From assembly GCF_023898315.1 (NCBI RefSeq), contig NC_064616.1, positions 294,860,934 to 294,924,933 on the forward strand: DNA of 64,000 nucleotides, written 5' to 3'. This DNA comes from Schistocerca nitens. Lineage: Eukaryota; Arthropoda; Insecta; Orthoptera; Acrididae. Both the position numbers and the translations under genes were made by a program. The notes beneath the pieces were generated by a model. That model worked only from the letters and a program-made list of their open reading frames with translations, did no database searches and was not told the origin of the DNA. Every line of letters starts with the position of its first letter. Position 1 is the first letter of the stretch. Shown piece by piece: positions 37,133 to 43,100 of the stretch.

Positions 37133-40100
37133 GAAATGAAATATCAGACAAAAAACGAAAAAGGTTAGGTAAAATCTCACAACAAGAAGCAATAGAGCAA
37201 TTAGATGAAAAGAAGCAAAAATTACAAGCTTTGGCGAAACGACTTAGAAGATACAAAAAAAGTGAAAATAGAAGGAAACAAAACCAAACATTCAACACAA
37301 ACCAAAAGAAATTTTACCAAACAATAGATAACACACACATAAAAATAGACAATCCACCAAACATAAGAGACATGGAACACTTCTGGAGCAGCATATGGTC
37401 AAACCCGGTACAACATAACAGGCATGCACGGTGGATACAAGCAGAAACGGATACATACAAGATGATACCACAAATGCCTGAAGTGATAATTTTGCAACAT
37501 GAAGTCACCCGAGCAATTAATTCTACGCACAATTGGAAAGCCCCTGGAAATGATAAAATAGCAAATTTCTGGCTAAAGAAGTTCACCTCAACACATTCAC
37601 ATCTAACTAAATTATTTAACAGTTACATTGCAGACCCATACATATTCCCTGATACACTTACACATGGAATAACTTATCTGAAACCTAAAGATCAAGCAGA
37701 CACAGCAAACCCAGCTAAATATTGCCCCATAACATGCCTACCAACAATCTACAAAATATTAACTTCAGTCATTACACAGAAATTAATGACACATACAACA
37801 CAGAACAAAATTATAAATGAAGAACAAAAAGGCTGCTGCAAAGGAGCGCGAGGATGTAAAGAGCAACTGATAATAGATGCAGAGGTGACATATCAAGCTA
37901 AAACTAAACAAAGGTCTCTACACTACGCATACATTGATTACCAAAAAGCTTTTGATAGTGTACCCCACTCATGGTTACTACAAATATTGGAAATATACAA
38001 AGTAGATCCTAAATTGATACAGTTCCTAAACATAGTAATGAAAAACTGGAAAACCACACTTAATATCCAAACAAATTCAGATAATATCACATCACAGCCA
38101 ATACAGATTAAGCGTGGAATATACCAAGGAGACTCATTAAATCCTTTCTGGTTCTGTCTTGCTCTGAACCCACTATCCAACATGCTAAATAATTCAAATT
38201 ATGGATATAATATTACTGGAACATACCCACACAAAATCACACATTTGCTATACATGGATGATCTAAAACTACTGGCAGCAACCAATCAACAACTCAACCA
38301 ATTATTAAAGATAACAGAAGTATTCAGCAATGATATAAATATGGCTTTTGGAACAGACAAATGTAAGAAAAATAGCATAGTCAAGGGAAAACACACTAAA
38401 CAAGAAGATTACATACTTGATAACCACAGCGACTGCATAGAAGCGATGGAAAAGACAGATGCCTATAAATACCTAGGGTACAGACAAAAAATAGGAATAG
38501 ATAATACAAATATTAGGGAAGAACTAAAAGAAAAATATAGACAAAGACTAACAAAAATACTGAAAACAGATTTGACAGCAAGAAACAAGACAAAAGCTAT
38601 AAATACTTATGCTATACCAATATTGACCTACTCATTTGGAGTAGTGAAATGGAGTAACACAGACCTAGAAGCACTAAATACACTTACACGTTCACAATGC
38701 CACAAATATAGAATACATCACATACATTCAGCAACAGAAAGATTCACATTAAGCAGAAAGGAAGGAGGAAGGGGATTCATCGACATAAAAAACCTACATT
38801 ATGGACAGGTAGACAATTTAAGAAAATTCTTTCTAGAACGTGCAGAAACTAGCAAAATACACAAAGCAATTACTCATATAAATACATCGGCTACACCACT
38901 GCAATTTCATAACCACCTCTACAACCCTTTAGATCACATAACATCAACAGATACGAAGAAAGTAAATTGGAAAAAGAAAACACTTCATGGCAAGCACCCG
39001 TATCATCTAACACAGCCACACATCGATCAAGACGCATCCAACACATGGCTAAGAAAAGGCAATATATACAGTGAGACAGAAGGATTCATGATTGCAATAC
39101 AGGATCCAACAATAAACACCAGGTATTACAGCAAGCATATTATTAAAGATCCCAATACCACAACAGATAAATGCAGACTTTGTAAACAACAAGTAGAAAC
39201 AGTAGATCACATCACAAGCGGATGTACAATACTAGCAAATACAGAATACCCCAGAAGACATGACAATGTCGCAAAAATAATACATCAACAGCTTGCCTTA
39301 CAACATAAACTTATAAAACAACACGTTCCTACATACAAGTATGCACCACAAAATGTACTGGAGAATGATGAATACAAATTATACTGGAACAGAACCATTA
39401 TAACAGATAAAACAACGCCACATAACAAACCTGACATCATACTCACCAATAAAAAGAAGAAATTAACACAACTAATCGAAATATCCATACCCAATACAAC
39501 AAATATACAAAAGAAAACAGGAGAAAAAATTGAAAAATACATCCAACTGGCTGAGGAAGTCAAAGACATGTGGCATCAGGATAAAGTTGACATCATACCA
39601 ATTATACTATCAACTACAGGAGTCATACCACACAATATCCACCAGTACATCAATGCAATAGAGCTACATCCAAACGTGTATATACAACTACAGAAATCAG
39701 TAATTATTGATACATGTTCAGTTACCCGAAAGTTCCTAAATGCAATATAACACATACCATACAGTTAAAAGGAAGTGACGCCTGATCAAGGTCCGCGTCA
39801 CTTTTCATTTTTAACCAGACTTAACGTCTGAGAAAGTAAAGAATAATAATAATAATGACCGTGTTGGCCCGGGAAAAGAATAGGCCTCCGGTATGTTCTG
39901 CCAGTCGTAAAAGGCGACGAAAAGAACAAACCACTAATAGGGCTAACCCCCCTTTTAGTGTGATTAGTTGGTTCAGGACAGAACTAAAGAAGCCTCGGAC
40001 AAGTGCTGTCATGGTCGGGGACGACGCTTGAACCCTATGCCCGCCCACAATGGTAACGTCACTGCTAGCCAACTGGAAAATGATTTAAATCCAAATAGAG

Positions 40101-43100
40101 GTGTTTTGCAGGATATGCTTCCTGCAACCACCCTAGAAGGAAAACAAAGACAGAGGATGAGATGGTCAGATGAAGTGAATCGACACCTCATGTTCTGTTA
40201 TTACCAAGCAACAAACCTAGGAACCAACACAACTGGATACAGATCACAAGTATACACAACATTTATTACCAGATACCCAGAATTAAAATTTTTAACAGAA
40301 CAACGACTAGCTGATCAGATCCGTGTAATAATCAAAAATAACAGGATACCCCAGTCAGAATTAGAAAACATCAAACAACAAGTACAACAAATACTGGAAC
40401 AAAATAATGTGCAATCAGAAGAAGAAGAAGAAAATACAGTAATGGACTCAAAACATTCCAGAGCAAACAAACAAAGAACAACACGCACCAATTAAACAAT
40501 CAGAGGAAAACGAAATCTTAAGACAGCCACCAGAACAAGCACAAATAGAACACGAAGTGACACAGATGTTAGATATAGAAGAAAAATTTCAGCTAACATA
40601 TATAGAATACAAAGACACAAATACAGACATTAGACCATTCTTCCGTAGACCACCAAATAACCCACAAGTCGAAACAACAATAAAAACTATGAACACAATC
40701 ATACACAACAAAATAAATGAAAACACAACTATGGAAGAGTTACAACTACTGGTTTATATAGGAGCACTCATTACACTAAATATACACACTAGGCAGAGAT
40801 CAGAACCAACCAACACACAGAAGAAACCCACAAAACCAGCATGGCAACACAGGCTACAGATCAAAATAGAAAAACTGAGAAAAGACATTGGACAGCTAAC
40901 ACAATTTATAAGAAATGAAATCTCGGAAAAAAAACGAAAAAGGTTAGGTAAAATCTCACAACAAGAAGCGACAGAGCAATTAGACGAAAAGAAGCAGAAA
41001 TTACAAGCATTAGCCAAACGACTCAGAAGATACAAAAAAAGTGAAAATAGAAGGAAACAAAACCAAACATTCAACACAAACCAAAAGAAATTTTACCAGA
41101 CAATAGATAACACACACATTAAAATAAACAATCCACCAAACATAACAGACATGGAACACTTCTGGAGCAACATATGGTCAAACCCGGTACAACATAACAG
41201 GCATGCACGGTGGATACAAGCAGAAACAGACACATACAAGATGATACCACAAATGCCTGAAGTGATAATTTTGCAACATGAAGTCACCCAAGCAATTAAT
41301 TCTACTCACAATTGGAAAGCCCCTGGAAATGATAAAATAGCAAATTTCTGGTTAAAGAAGTTCACCTCAACACATTCACATCTAACTAAATTATTTAAGA
41401 GTTACATTGCAGACCCATACACATTCCCTGATACACTTACACATGGAATAACTTATCTGAAACCTAAAGATCAAGCAGACACAGCGAACCCAGCTAAATA
41501 TCGCCCCATAACATGCCTACCAACAATATACAAAATATTAACTTCAGTCATTAAACAGAAATTAATGACACATACAACACAGAACAAAATTATAAATGAA
41601 GAACAAAAAGGCTGTTGCAAAGGAGCACGAGGATGTAAAGAGCAACTAATAATAGATGCAGAGGTGACATATCAAGCTAAAACTAAACAAAGGTCACTAC
41701 ACTACGCATACATTGATTACCAAAAAGCTTTTGATAGTGTACTCCACTCATGGTTACTACAAATATTGGAAATATACAAAGTAGATCCTAAATTGATACA
41801 GTTCCTAAACATAGTAATGAAAAATTGGAAAACCACACTTAATATCCAAACAAATTCAAATAATATCACATCACAGCCAATACAGATTAAGCGTGGAATA
41901 TACCAAGGAGACTCATTAAGTCCTTTCTGGTTCTGCCTTGCTCTGAACCCACTATCCAACATGCTAAATAATTCAAATTATGGATATAATATTACTGGAA
42001 CATACCCACACAAAATCACACATTTGCTATACATGGATGATCTAAAACTACTGGCAGCAACCAATCAACAACTCAACCAATTATTAAAGATAACAGAAGT
42101 ATTCAGCAATGATATAAATATGGCTTTTGGAACAGACAAATGTAAGAAAAATAGCATAGTCAAGGGAAAACACACTAAACAAGAAGATTACATACTTGAT
42201 AACCACAGCGACTGCATAGAAGCGATGGAAAAGACAGATGCCTATAAATACCTAGGATACAGACAAAAAATAGGAATAGATAATACAAATATTAGGGAAG
42301 AACTAAAAGAAAGATATAGACAAAGACTAAGAAAAATACTGAAAACAGAATTGACAGCAAGAAACAAGACAAAAGCTATAAATACTTATGCCATACCAAT
42401 ATTGACCTACTCATTTGGAGTAGTGAAATGGAGTAACACAGACCTAGAAGCACTCAATACACTTACACGATCACAATGCCACAAATATAGAATACATCAC
42501 ATACATTCAGCAACAGAAAGATTCACATTAAGCAGAAAGGAAGGAGGAAGGGGATTCATCGACATAAAAAACCTACATTATGGACAGGTAGACAATTTAA
42601 GAAAATTCTTTCTAGAACGAGCAGAAACTAGCAAAATACACAAAGCAATCACTCATATAAATACATCGGCTACACCACTGCAATTTCATAACCACTTCTA
42701 CAACCCTTTAGATCACATAACATCAACAGATACGAAGAAAGTAAATTGGAAAAAGAAAACACTTCATGGCAAGCACCCGTATCATCTAACACAGCCACAC
42801 ATCGATCAAGACGCATCCAACACATGGCTAAGAAAAGGCAATATATACAGTGAGACAGAAGGATTCATGATTGCAATACAGGATCAAACAATAAACACCA
42901 GGTATTACAGCAAGCATATTATTAAAGATCCCAATACCACAACAGATAAATGCAGACTTTGTAAACAACAAATAGAAACAGTAGATCACATCACAAGCGG
43001 ATGTACAATACTAGCAAATACAGAATACCCCAGAAGACATGACAATGTCGCAAAAATAATACATCAACAGTTTGCCTTACAACATAAACTTTTAAAACAA

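Noticed and set aside
39968-40070. ATG at 39968 as the true start of R4-like copy B
   Set aside because: The first 30 or so codons overlap sequence that looks like 5' UTR; protein-like similarity begins only near 40080.
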